DNA from: Taudactylus pleione
Taxonomy: Eukaryota; Chordata; Amphibia; Anura; Myobatrachidae
Assembly: GCA_031769625.1 (NCBI GenBank)
Contig: JAUIMM010002326.1
Location: 62,001 to 126,000 of the forward strand
Length of the DNA stretch: 64,000 nucleotides
Reading direction: 5' to 3'
Numbering within the stretch: position 1 is the first letter of the stretch; every line of letters begins with the position of its first letter. The position numbers were made by a program, and so were the translations under genes. Below the pieces are notes generated by a model that was given only the letters and a program-made list of their open reading frames with translations, was not told where the DNA came from and ran no database searches. Below are positions 41,036-51,358 of this stretch, in pieces.

Positions 41036-44000
41036 ATGTGCATTTGCTGTTTTCTCTTAAACGCAATATGGGAGAAAAACCATTTCACATCACATTTGTG
41101 GGTCTTGGTCTTCAACAGATCTGGTGAAATTTTGAGCTGTCTGTGTTTGCTACAAGAGGAGATAACACAAAGTATGCACTTTTGTTATTTCCATTGCTTT
41201 CAATGCATTTTGGCCTAAAACGAGCAATTGCTGTTTTCTCTTAAACACAACATGGGAGAAAAACCATTTCACATCACATTTGTGTGTCTTGGTCTTCAAC
41301 ACATCCAGTGAAATTTTGAGCTGTCTGTGTTTGGTACAAGAGGAGATATCACAATGTATGCGCTTTTGTTGTTCCATTGCTTTCAATGCATTTTGGCCTA
41401 AAATATGCATTTGCTGTTTTCTCTTAAATGCAACATGGGAGAAAAACCATTTCACATCACATTTGTGGGTCTTGGTCTTCAACAGATCTGGTGAAATTTT
41501 GAGCTGTCTGTGTTTGCTACAAGAGGAGATAACACAAAGTATGCGCTTTTGTTATTTCCATTGCTTTCAATGCATTTTGGCCTAAAACGTGCATTTGCTG
41601 TTTTCTCTTAAACACATGAGAGAAAAACCATTTCACATCACATTTGTGGGTCTTGGTCTTCAACACATCCAGTGAAATTTTGAGCTGTCTGTGTTTGCTA
41701 CAAGAGGAGATAACACAAAGTTTGCGCTTTTGTTGTTTCCATTGTTTTCAATGCATTTTGGTCTAAAACATTCATTTGCTGTTTTCTCTTAAACGCAACA
41801 TGGGAGAAAAACCATTTCACATCACATTTGTGGGTCTTAGTCTTCAACAGATCCGGTGAAATTTTGAGCTGTCTGTGTTTGCTACAAGAGGAGATAACAC
41901 AAAGTATGTGCTTTTGTTATTTCCATTGCTTTCAATGCATTTTGGCCTAAAACTTGCATTTGCAGTTTTCTCTTAAACGCAACATGGGAGAAAAAACATT
42001 TCACATCACATTTGTGGGTCTTGGTCTTCAACAGATCCAGTGAAATTTTGAGCTGTCTGTGTTTGCTACAAGAGGAGATAACACAAAGTATGCGCTTTTG
42101 TTATTTCCATTGCTTTCAATGCATTTTGGCCTAAAACGTGCATTTGCAGTTTTCTCTTAAACACAACATGAGAGAAAAACCATTTCACATCACATTTGTG
42201 GGTCTTGGTCTTCAACACATCCAGTGAAATTTTGAGCTGTCTTTGTTTGCTACAAGAGTAGATAACACAAAGTATGCACTTTTGTTGTTTCCATTGTTTT
42301 CAATGCATTTTGGCCTAAAACGTTCATTTGCTGTTTTCTCTTAAACGCAACATGGGAGTTAAACCATTTCACATCACATTTGTGGGTCTTGGTCTTCAAC
42401 AGATCTTTTGAAATTTTGAGCTGTCTGTGTTTGCTACAAGAGGAGATAACACAAAGTATGCGCTTTTGTTATTTCCATTGCTTTCAATGCATTTTGGCCT
42501 AAAACGTCCTTTTGCAGTTTTCTCTTAAACACAACATGAGAGAAAAACCATTTCACATCACATTTGTGGGTCTTGGTCTTCAACACATCCAGTGAAATTT
42601 TGAGCTGTCTGTATTTGCTACAAGAGGAGATAACACAAAGTATGCGCTTTTGTTGTTTCCATTGTTTTCAATGCATATTGGCCTAAAACGTTCATTTGCT
42701 GTTTTCTCTTAAACGCAACATGGGAGTAAAACCATTTCACATCACATTTGTGGGTCTTGGTCTTCAACAGATCTGGTGAAATTTTGAGCTGTCTGTGTTT
42801 GCTACAAGAGGAGATAACACAAAGTATGCGCTTTTGTTATTTCCATTGCTTTCAATGCATTTTGGCCTAAAACGTGCATTTGCAGTTTTCTCTTAAACAC
42901 AACATGAGAGAAAAACCATTTTACATCACTTTTGTGGGTCTTGGTCTTCAACACATCCAGTGAAATTTTGAGCTGTCTGTGTTTGCTACAAGAGGAGATA
43001 ACACAAAGTATGCGCTTTTCTTGTTTCCATTGTTTTCAATGCATTTTGGCCTAAAACGTTCATTTGCTGTTTTCTCTTAAACGCAACATGGGAGTAAAAC
43101 CATTTCACATCACATTTGTGGGTCTTGGTCTTCAACAGATCTGGTGAAATTTTGAGCTGTCTGTGTTTGCTACAAGAGGAGATAACACAAAGTATGTGCT
43201 TTTGTTATTTCCATTGCTTTCAATGCATTTTTGCCTAAAACGTGCATTTGCAGTTTTCTCTTAAACACAACATGAGAGAAAAACCATTTCACATCACATT
43301 TGTGGGTCTTGGTCTTCAACACATCCAGTGAAATTTTGAGCTGTCTGTGTTTGCTACAAGAGGAGATAACACAAAGTATGCGCTTTTGTTGTTTCCATTG
43401 TTTTCAATGCATTTTGGCCTAAAACGTTCATTTGCTGTTTTCTCTTAAACGCAACATGGGAGTAAAACCGTTTCACATCACATTTGTGGGTCTTGGTCTT
43501 CAACAGATCTGGTGAAATTTTGAGCTGTCTGTGTTTGCTACAAGAGGAGATAACACAAAGTATGCGCTTTTGTTATTGCCATTGCTTTCAATGCATTTTG
43601 GCCTAAAACGTCCATTTGCAGTTTTCTCTGAAACACAACATGAGAGAAAAACCATTTCACATCACATTAGTGGGTCTTGGTCTTCAACACATCCAGTGAA
43701 ATTTTGAGCTGTCTGTGTTTGCTACAAGAGGAGATAACACAAAGTATGCGCCTTTGTTGTTTCCATTGTTATCAATGCATATTGGCCTAAAACGTGCATT
43801 TGCAGTTTTCTCTTAAACACAACATGAGAGAAAAACCATTTCACATCACGTTTGTGGGTCTTGGTCTTCAACACATCCAGTGAAATTTTGAGCTGTCTGT
43901 GTTTGCTACAAGAGGAGATAACACAAAGTATGCGCTTTTGTTGTTTCCATTGTTTTCAAAGCATTTTGGCCTAAAACGTTCATTTGCTGTTTTCTCTTAA

Positions 44001-45000
44001 ACGCAACATGGGAGTAAAACCATTTCACATCACATTTGTGGAACTTGGTCTTCAACAGATCTGGTGAAATTTTGAGCTGTCTGTGTTTGCTACAAGAGGA
44101 GATAACACAAAGTATGCGCTTTTGTTATTTCCATTGCTTTCAATGCATTTTGGCCTAAACCGTGCATTTGCAGTTTTCTCTTAAACACAACATGAGAGAA
44201 AAACCATTTCACATCACATTTGTGGGTCTTGGTCTTCAACACATCCAGTGAAATTTTGAGCTGTCTGTGTTTGCTACAAGAGGAGATAACACAAAGTATG
44301 CGCTTTTGTTGTTTCCATTGTTTTCAATGCATTTTGTCCTAAAACGTTCATTTGCTGTTTTCTCTTAAACGCAATATGGGAGTAAAACCATTTCACATCA
44401 CATTTGTGGGTCTTGGTCTTCAACAGATCTGGTGAAATTTTGAGCTGTCTGTGTTTGCTACAAGAGGAGATAACACAAAGTATGCGCTTTTGTTATTTCC
44501 ATTGCTTTCAATGCATTTTGGCCTAAAACGTCCATTTGCAGTTTTCTCTTAAACACAACATGAGAGAAAAACCATTTCACATCACATTTGTGGGTCTTGG
44601 TCTTCAACACATCCAGTGAAATTTTGAGCTGTCTGTGTTTGCTGCAAGAGGAGATAACACAAAGTATGCGCTTTTGTTGTTTCCATTGTTTTCAATGCAT
44701 ATTGGCCTAAAACGTGCATTTGCAGTTTTCTCTTAAACACAACATGAGAGAAAAACCATTTCACATCACTTTTGTGGGTCTTGGTCTTCAACACATCCAG
44801 TGAAATTTTGAGCTGTCTGTGTTTGCTACAAGAGGAGATAACACAAAGTATGCGCTTTTGTTGTTTCCATTGTTTTCAATGCATTTTGGCCTAAAACGTT
44901 CATTTGCTGTTTTCTCTTAAACGCAACATGGGAGTAAAACCATTTCACATCACATTTGTGGGACTTGGTCTTCAACAGATCTGGTGAAATTTTGAGCTGT
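41036..45000. repeat. 29/30-mer higher-order repeat, partial copy
   Basis: This is a further copy starting with the diverged cassette at 41150. Markers at 39066 and 44582 are 5,516 bp apart. A 3-bp deletion at about 41612 (TAAACACATGAGAG) and a restored monomer near 42.8 kb account for the length differences from the preceding copy. The pattern becomes mosaic after about 45000. Confidence 0.65.
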
Positions 45001-47541
45001 CTGTGTTTGGTACAAGAGGAGATATCACAATGTATGCGCTTTTGTTATTTCCATTGCTTTCAATGCATTTTGGCCTAAAACGTCCATTTGCTGTTTTCTC
45101 TTAAACGCAACTTGGGAGAAAAACCATTTCACATCACATTTGTGGGTCTTGGTCTTCAACACATCCAGTGAAATTTTGAGCTGTCTGTGTTTGCTACAAG
45201 AGGAGATAACACAAAGTATGCACTTTTGTTGTTTCCTCTGTTTTCAATGCATTTTGGCCTAAAACGTTCATTTGCTGTTTTCTCTTAAACGCAACATGGG
45301 AGTAAAACCATTTCACATCACATTTGTGGGTCTTGGTCTTCAACAGATCTTTTGAAATTTTGAGCTGTCTGTGTTTGCTACAAGAGGAGATAACACAAAG
45401 TATGCGCTTTTGTTATTTCCATTGCTTTCAATGCATTTTGGCCTAAAACGTGCATTTGCAGTTTTCTCTTAAACACAACATGAGAGAAAAACCATTTTAC
45501 ATCACTTTTGTGGGTCTTGGTCTTCAACACATCCAGTAAAATTTTGAGCTGTCTGTGTTTGCTACAAGAGGAGATAACACAAAGTATGCGCTTTTGTTGT
45601 TTCCATTGTTTTCAATGCATTTTGGCCTAAAACGTTCATTTGCTGTTTTCTCTTAAACGCAACATGGGAGTAAAACCATTTCACATCACATTTGTGGATC
45701 TTGGTCTTCAACAGATCTGGTGAAATTTTGAGCTGTCTGTGTTTGCTACAAGAGGAGATAACACAAAGTATGTGCTTTTGTTATTTCCATTGCTTTCAAT
45801 GCATTTTTGCCTAAAACGTGCATTTGCAGTTTTCTCTTAAACACAACATGAGAGAAAAACCATTTCACATCACATTTGTGGGTCTTGGTCTTCAACACAT
45901 CCAGTGAAATTTTGAGCTGTCTGTGTTTGCTGCAAGAGGAGATAACACAAAGTATGCGCTTTTGTTGTTTCCATTGTTTTCAATGCATTTTGGCCTAAAA
46001 CGTTCATTTGCTTTTTTCTCTTAAACGCAACATGGGAGTAAAACCATTTCACATCACATTTGTGGGTCTTGGTCTTCAACAGATCTGGTGAAATTTTGAG
46101 CTGTCTGTGTTTGCTACAAGAGGAGACAAAGTATGCGCTTTTGTTATTTCCATTGCTTTCAATGCATTTTGGCCTAAAACGTGCATTTGCTGTTTTCTCT
46201 TAAACACAACATGAGAGAAAAACCATTTCACATCACATTTGTGGGTCTTGGTCTTCAACACATCCAGTGAAATTTTGAGCTGTCTGTGTTTGGTACAAGA
46301 GGAGATATCACAATGTATGCGCTTTTGTTGTTCCATTGCTTTCAATGCATTTTGGCCTAAAACGTTCATTTGCTGTTTTCTCTTAAACGCAACATGGGAG
46401 AAAAACCATTTCACATCACATTTGTGGGTCTTGGTCTTCAACAGATCAGGTGAAATTTTGAGCTGTCTGTGTTTGCTACAAGAGGAGATAACACAAAGTA
46501 TGCGCTTTTGTTGTTTCCATTGTTTTCAATGCATTTTGGCCTAAAATGTGCATTTGCTGTTTTCTCTTAAACGCAATATGGGAGAAAAACCATTTCACAT
46601 CACATTTGTGGGTCTTGGTCTTCAACAGATCTGGTGAAATTTTGAGCTGTCTGTGTTTGCTACAAGAGGAGATAACACAAAGTATGCACTTTTATTATTT
46701 CCATTGCTTTCAATGCATTTTGGCCTAAAACGAGCAATTGCTGTTTTCTCTTAAACGCAACATGGGAGAAAAACCATTTCACATCACATTTGTGGGTCTT
46801 GGTCTTCAACACATCCAGTGAAATTTTGAGCTGTCTGTGTTTGCTACAAGAGGAGATAACACAAAGTATGCGCTTTTGTTATTTCCATTGCTTTCAATGC
46901 ATTTTGGCCTAAAACGTGCATTTGCAGTTTTCTCTTAAACACAACATGAGAGAAAAACCATTTCACATCACATTTGTGGGTCTTGGTCTTCAACACATCC
47001 AGTGAAATTTTGAGCTGTCTGTGTTTGCTACAAGAGGAGATAACACAAAGTATGCGCTTTTGTTGTTTCCATTGTTTTCAATGCATTTTGGCCTAAAACG
47101 TTCATTTGCTGGTTTCTCTTAAACGCAACATGGGAGTAAAACCATTTCACATCACATTTGTGGGTCTTGGTCTTCAACAGATCTGGTGAAATTTTGAGCT
47201 GTCTGTGTTTGCTACAAGAGGAGATAACACAAAGTATGCGCTTTTGTTATTTCCATTGCTTTCAATGCATTTTGGCCTAAAACGTCCATTTGCAGTTTTC
47301 TCTTAAACACAACATGAGAGAAAAACCATTTCACATCACATTTGTGGGTCTTGGTCTTCAACACATCCAGTGAAATTTTGAGCTGTCTGTGTTTGCTACA
47401 AGAGGAGATAACACAAAGTATGCGCTTTTGTTGTTTCCATTGTTTTCAATGCATATTGGCCTAAAACGTTCATTTGCTGTTTTCTCTTAAACGCAACATG
47501 GGAGTAAAACCATTTCACATCACATTTGTGGGTCTTGGTCT
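45000..47541. repeat. Mosaic satellite segment next to the LINE
   Basis: Monomers here combine signatures from several families. The GGTACAAGAGGAGATATCACA cassette appears at about 45010 and 46290. The 5-bp-deletion monomer of the 5.5-kb repeat is at about 46125. The ATTTGCTGGTTTCTC to CATATTGG run at 47100-47460 also occurs at 15.3, 17.3, 28.5 and 56.0 kb. The last 600 bp match about 55.85-56.47 kb on the other side of the LINE. Confidence 0.65.
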
Positions 47542-47544
47542 GTG

Positions 47545-47550
47545 TTTATT
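47545..47550 (-). terminator. AATAAA polyadenylation signal at the LINE 3' end
   Basis: TTTATT on the plus strand reads AATAAA on the coding strand, only three bases from the last element base. No A-tract or simple repeat follows before the satellite resumes, which is unusual for an L1 insertion with a polyadenylated template. Confidence 0.65.
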
Positions 47551-47708
47551 ACAGAAATTGCCACCATATAAAAAATATATAAAACCATATTTACAATATT
47601 TTACATATTATACATTCTAAGCCAATATTTGTATTTAATCCATACTAACAACTCCCTTATCAATTGGAGCATTTACAAGGAACACCACCAAACCCTATCC
47701 ACCACCTA

Positions 47709-47756
47709 CCCCTCCCCCCACTACATACCCCAGCAACCTCAAAACCCTCCCTCCCC
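47709..47756 (-). promoter_or_regulatory. Potential G-quadruplex in the LINE 3' UTR
   Basis: Six G-tracts of three to six bases lie within 48 nt on the coding strand (C-tracts at 47709-47712, 47714-47719, 47728-47731, 47745-47747, 47749-47751, 47753-47756). The spacing meets the usual G4 motif rule. G-rich 3' UTR tracts are known in mammalian L1 elements; a role here is inferred. Confidence 0.55.
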
Positions 47757-47938
47757 ACACCTCACACACCACACTTCGCAATTCTCACACTCCACCACCT
47801 ACCCAAGCAGCGAGAAGGTAATACTAGTTATCCAGGTATATGTAAAGCATTTCTCTGTAATTTCTATATACTAGGTGAAGGACAGGAAAGGGTAAACACC
47901 AGCTACAATGGACTCTGGACCGAATTTCTGCTACCCAT

Positions 47939-50900
47939 TCAAGGGGGCCTCAGATGGCGCCACAAACGTGACCAGCTGACGGCATCCATCCTTCCTTTAT
48001 CCATTTCCATCATCCGCTTTACCTCGTGCAGAATTTCCCCAACTACTGATATCCAGGGAAGGACTTTACCCCCCATGGCCAATCGACACCGTGCATTCCA
48101 TGTGCTATAACGGACCGCTAAGCTGACTAAAAAAATTGTGCACAAATCAAACCTTCCAAATCCCTTGAATGCACCATAAGCCCATTCAGGGTAACTCAGC
48201 CCCGAAAGGCAAGGAATACGAAGGCGCCTTGAAACCCTCTTATAAACCCCTATGTTATAGGGACACTTACAGAAGAAGTGGTTCATAGTCTCCTCCTCCC
48301 CTAGACACTCCTCCCGTGGACAACCACGATCATCGGCACTTCTTACTTTAAGGTTACCCCTAACATAGAGCCTTCCATGGAAGGAGAGCCAGGCTATGTC
48401 CCTAAACTTCAAAGGGATCCTCTGAGAGTTAATCAGAGCTAATCCCTCCGAACACACCTCACCCGGGCAATCCTTTAGGGCCAGCGGAACATAGAAGTAG
48501 GTCTGCAGAATCCTCAACCCCATCTCCCTCCTGGCTGAGCTTCTTACATCACCGACCCCCAAGCTCCACCGCCTCATAACTTTCAGGCACAGGATAACGT
48601 AGATCGGGAGGTATCCTCGCCTAACTCGGAATGTCTTAATCCGACCCCCTTCCATCCATTCATTGAGGAAGGGAAACACCCATCCCCCGAAGCCTTCTAC
48701 CCATTGAGGGGGAGTCTCCAAAAACAGACTCCCAATGTTTAATTTACAAAACGTTGTTACAAAGAAAACAACTGGATTGACCATACTCTGGCCTCCTTCT
48801 TCTCTCAATTTGTAGGTGATTCCCCTTTTGATAATATTCATCCTGTTTCCCCAAAACATCAGGAAAAACAGTGAATTTAACCTAGACCACATAGATTGAG
48901 GCAAAAAACAGACATAGCTAATGTACAGAAACACCGGGATCAGGTGGGTTTTACATAAGTCAACCCTTTCCCTATAAGAAGATTTCCACCTTCTCCATAC
49001 AGATACCTTCCTGGTTGCTATTTCCAGCTTCTTCTCCCAATTTAGGGTGCCATAATCACCATGATTGAAAAATATTCCTAGAATTTTTATCTGCGCACTG
49101 GCCCGGGGGAGGCTGTCCGGAAGGTCAAATTCTGCCCCTTCCTCCCCCATCCAAAAAGCTTCACACTTCTCCTGGTTTATCCTGGAGCATGAAGCCTCAG
49201 AATACAACCTGATAAGTTCTTCCACCTGCCATGCCTCTGCCTCTTCAGACAGAAACACCGTGACATCATCAGCATAGGCTACAACCTTCAGTGCAGGCCC
49301 CGGACCCAGCTGCACCCCTCCCACCGTATCATACTCCAACCTCCTTATAAAGGGGTCAATAGCAAACACGTACAGAAGGGGGCTCAGGGGGCAACCCTGA
49401 CGAACCCCAGAACCCACACTGAAAGCTTCACCCACCCAACCATTCACAAGTGGGAAGCTTTCGGCCTTTTTATATATTGTTTTCAGCCAATTCACCACCC
49501 TCTCTGGAAATCCATACCACTCCAGTACCGCCCATAGGTACTCATGGTTGACTCTGTCAAAAGCCTTTGACTGATCCAGTGCCAACAAATACTTTCCCCA
49601 CTTCTCAGCACGACACCGCTCAATGACCTCCCGGACACCAAGGACAGCACTAAAAGTACTACGGCCCTTCACAGTGCAATGCTGAGAAGCTGAAAGAAGC
49701 AATTCCGTAAATTCAGCCATTCTGTTAAAAATTATTTTTGCCAAAATCTTCCTATCAGTGTTAAGAAGAGCTATGGGGCGCCAGTTCTCAACACTCAGAG
49801 GGTCCTTTCTTTTGGAGAGTAATATAAGAGCAGATGTCCTCATAGAAGGGGGAAGACATTCTTCACCAAGACACTCATTGAAAACTTCTACCAGACGAGG
49901 GGCCAGAATATCCGAAAAGGTCTTATAAAACTCAGATGTTAAACCATCCGGACCTGGAGATTTTTTCCCAGAAAGCCCGTCAATTGCTCTCCTGACCTCC
50001 TCCACCCCTATATCACTCTCCAAACAATCAAAGGGGACATCAGGCCTCCTGAGTCCAGGTGTTCCCCTCAGAAAGACCTCCATCCTTTCTCTGATAAGTA
50101 ATTTCTCAGATAAAAGGTCAGAGTAATAATCTACAATGACACCCAAAATACCCTCCTTTGTCTCTTGGAGAGTACCCTGGTTATCACGCAGTCCCCTGAT
50201 CTCTCTTGCCTCAGCTGTCATCCTACAGCTCTGATAGGGATCAGGCGAGTGGTAAGTCCCGTAATCCCTCTCCAGAACCAAAGATGCCAACCGGTTATAC
50301 TGAAATTCTTTCATCTGAGCTTTTACCCGGGAAATTTCCCCACTATTTCCCTCCTCAGAAATCAAGAGATCCAATTTCTTTCTCAAAAAATAGTAGATGT
50401 TGCTATTTACCAAGTTCTTTTTTGCTACTGATCGTTTAAAGAAATTCCGAGTTCTTTTCTTGACCTCCTCCCACCACTCTGATCTACTCCATCCTGCCTC
50501 CAACAATGTTTCCTGTGCCTGAAAGAACTCTCTAAAGGATTGTCTAACTCCCTCCTCCTGTAGGAGGTCCGAGTTAAGGCGCCACATACCCCTGCCTTTC
50601 TGAAGGGATTGTGCTACATTCAAGGTAACACTCAGAAAACAGTGATCCGAAAACTCCACCAACCTTACCTCTGGAGGCAAGGTCTTCAGAGTTTCCTTAA
50701 CAAAAAATCTATCTATCCTTGACCTACGACTACCGCAATAATATGTGTAACCCGTGAGGTCTGGGTAATGGCGAACATGCACATCCACCAGACCAGCCTC
50801 TCTAATCATCCCTACTAAATAATTTGAATCATAGCTCAATGTTGTCTTTGAGCCTCCCCTGTCTTTAGGCCGAATGACGGTGTTAAAATCACCACCAAAG

Positions 50901-51316
50901 ACAACTTGTTGGGCCGTGAAGAGAAATGGTTTTATTTCTCTAAAGAGGCACTTTCTATCCCATGCTGACTGCGGGCCATAGATGTTAATCAATCTCAGGT
51001 CATGCCCCCTCAGAGAAATATCCAAAATGATACACCTGCCCACTTGTAACTCTATAACCTTGTGTATGGTTACCATATCAGTAAAAAGTACTGCCACCCC
51101 ACCGTACGGCTCGGCCGCAAGAGACCAGTAAGATGGACCCCTCTTCCACTCCCTCTTAATCCTATGGAGGGCATCCAACTTACTTATCCTTGTCTCCTGC
51201 AAAAACAAAAAATCAACCTCAATCGTGTTGAAAAAATCAAAGGCCATAAAACGAGCTCGGTCGGAAATAACGGAAGCCACATTAATCGTGGCACATCGTA
51301 TGGGTTGGGGATCCAT
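47939..51316 (-). CDS. LINE ORF2: endonuclease / reverse transcriptase polyprotein
   Basis: This 1,125-residue ORF2 protein would nick chromosomal DNA and copy its own RNA onto the nick (target-primed reverse transcription). Residues 1-230 form an exonuclease-endonuclease-phosphatase fold with the expected residues in place: N12, E41 (LQET), Y113 (NIYGP), D143 and N145 (GGDFN), the SRIDR motif around D202, and D224-H225 (SDH). The reverse transcriptase spans about 470-760: NWRPI at 511-515, motif A with D581 (ALDQSKAFD), motif B GVRQGCP at 637-643, and the YADD box at 681-684. A C-terminal Cys/His motif, C999-x4-C1004-x8-H1013-x4-C1018, matches the position of the zinc knuckle-like motif in L1-group ORF2. 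The ATG at 51316 precedes a normal endonuclease start and the stop is TGA. No frameshift or internal stop is visible, so this copy could be enzymatically competent. Confidence 0.95.
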   Translation of the reverse strand: MDPQPIRCATINVASVISDRARFMAFDFFNTIEVDFLFLQETRISKLDALHRIKREWKRGPSYWSLAAEPYGGVAVLFTDMVTIHKVIELQVGRCIILDISLRGHDLRLINIYGPQSAWDRKCLFREIKPFLFTAQQVVFGGDFNTVIRPKDRGGSKTTLSYDSNYLVGMIREAGLVDVHVRHYPDLTGYTYYCGSRRSRIDRFFVKETLKTLPPEVRLVEFSDHCFLSVTLNVAQSLQKGRGMWRLNSDLLQEEGVRQSFREFFQAQETLLEAGWSRSEWWEEVKKRTRNFFKRSVAKKNLVNSNIYYFLRKKLDLLISEEGNSGEISRVKAQMKEFQYNRLASLVLERDYGTYHSPDPYQSCRMTAEAREIRGLRDNQGTLQETKEGILGVIVDYYSDLLSEKLLIRERMEVFLRGTPGLRRPDVPFDCLESDIGVEEVRRAIDGLSGKKSPGPDGLTSEFYKTFSDILAPRLVEVFNECLGEECLPPSMRTSALILLSKRKDPLSVENWRPIALLNTDRKILAKIIFNRMAEFTELLLSASQHCTVKGRSTFSAVLGVREVIERCRAEKWGKYLLALDQSKAFDRVNHEYLWAVLEWYGFPERVVNWLKTIYKKAESFPLVNGWVGEAFSVGSGVRQGCPLSPLLYVFAIDPFIRRLEYDTVGGVQLGPGPALKVVAYADDVTVFLSEEAEAWQVEELIRLYSEASCSRINQEKCEAFWMGEEGAEFDLPDSLPRASAQIKILGIFFNHGDYGTLNWEKKLEIATRKVSVWRRWKSSYRERVDLCKTHLIPVFLYISYVCFLPQSMWSRLNSLFFLMFWGNRMNIIKRGITYKLREEGGQSMVNPVVFFVTTFCKLNIGSLFLETPPQWVEGFGGWVFPFLNEWMEGGRIKTFRVRRGYLPIYVILCLKVMRRWSLGVGDVRSSARREMGLRILQTYFYVPLALKDCPGEVCSEGLALINSQRIPLKFRDIAWLSFHGRLYVRGNLKVRSADDRGCPREECLGEEETMNHFFCKCPYNIGVYKRVSRRLRIPCLSGLSYPEWAYGAFKGFGRFDLCTIFLVSLAVRYSTWNARCRLAMGGKVLPWISVVGEILHEVKRMMEMDKGRMDAVSWSRLWRHLRPP

Positions 51317-51358
51317 ATTTCTAGGTTATAGAAAAGCAGAACCAACCTTACCTTCTCC
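51317..51358 (-). other. ORF1-ORF2 spacer
   Basis: Forty-two nucleotides separate the ORF1 TAA (51359-51361) from the ORF2 ATG (51316). ORF1 and ORF2 are in the same frame, and the spacer contains a second in-frame TAA four codons before the ORF2 ATG. ORF2 would thus need re-initiation or another unconventional mechanism. No pseudoknot or frameshift signal was recognised. Confidence 0.8.

Larger units (their letters stand above)
1..47541. repeat. Satellite array, left part (184-bp monomer, 368-bp dimer)
   Basis: About 258 head-to-tail monomers of about 184 bp fill this stretch with no other sequence between them. Every monomer has a conserved core (GTGTTTGCTACAAGAGGAG, then ATAACACAAAGTATGCGC) and the segment TGCATTTTGGCCTAAAACG. 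Two subtypes tend to alternate. A has GCATTTGCAG, AAACACAACATGAGAG and CACATCCAGTG. B has TCATTTGCTG, AAACGCAACATGGGAG and CAGATCTGGTG. The same diagnostic start recurs at 3881 and 4249, exactly 368 bp apart. Because 184 is not a multiple of 3, reading frames break at each unit, and the short open frames on both strands are chance products. Centromeric or pericentromeric satellite is inferred from the organisation only. Confidence 0.97.
47542..47938 (-). other. LINE 3' UTR
   Basis: About 0.4 kb between the ORF2 TGA and the satellite. On the coding strand it begins mixed, passes through a G-rich tract (about 47680-47810), becomes AT-rich near 47570-47640, and ends with AATAAA a few bases before the junction. 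No gene or open frame here is convincing, and the two short open frames on the plus strand are antisense to the UTR. Confidence 0.85.

Noticed and set aside
1..47541. CRISPR-like direct repeats
   Set aside because: Units are contiguous 184-bp monomers with no unique spacers, cas genes or leader. This is eukaryotic satellite.
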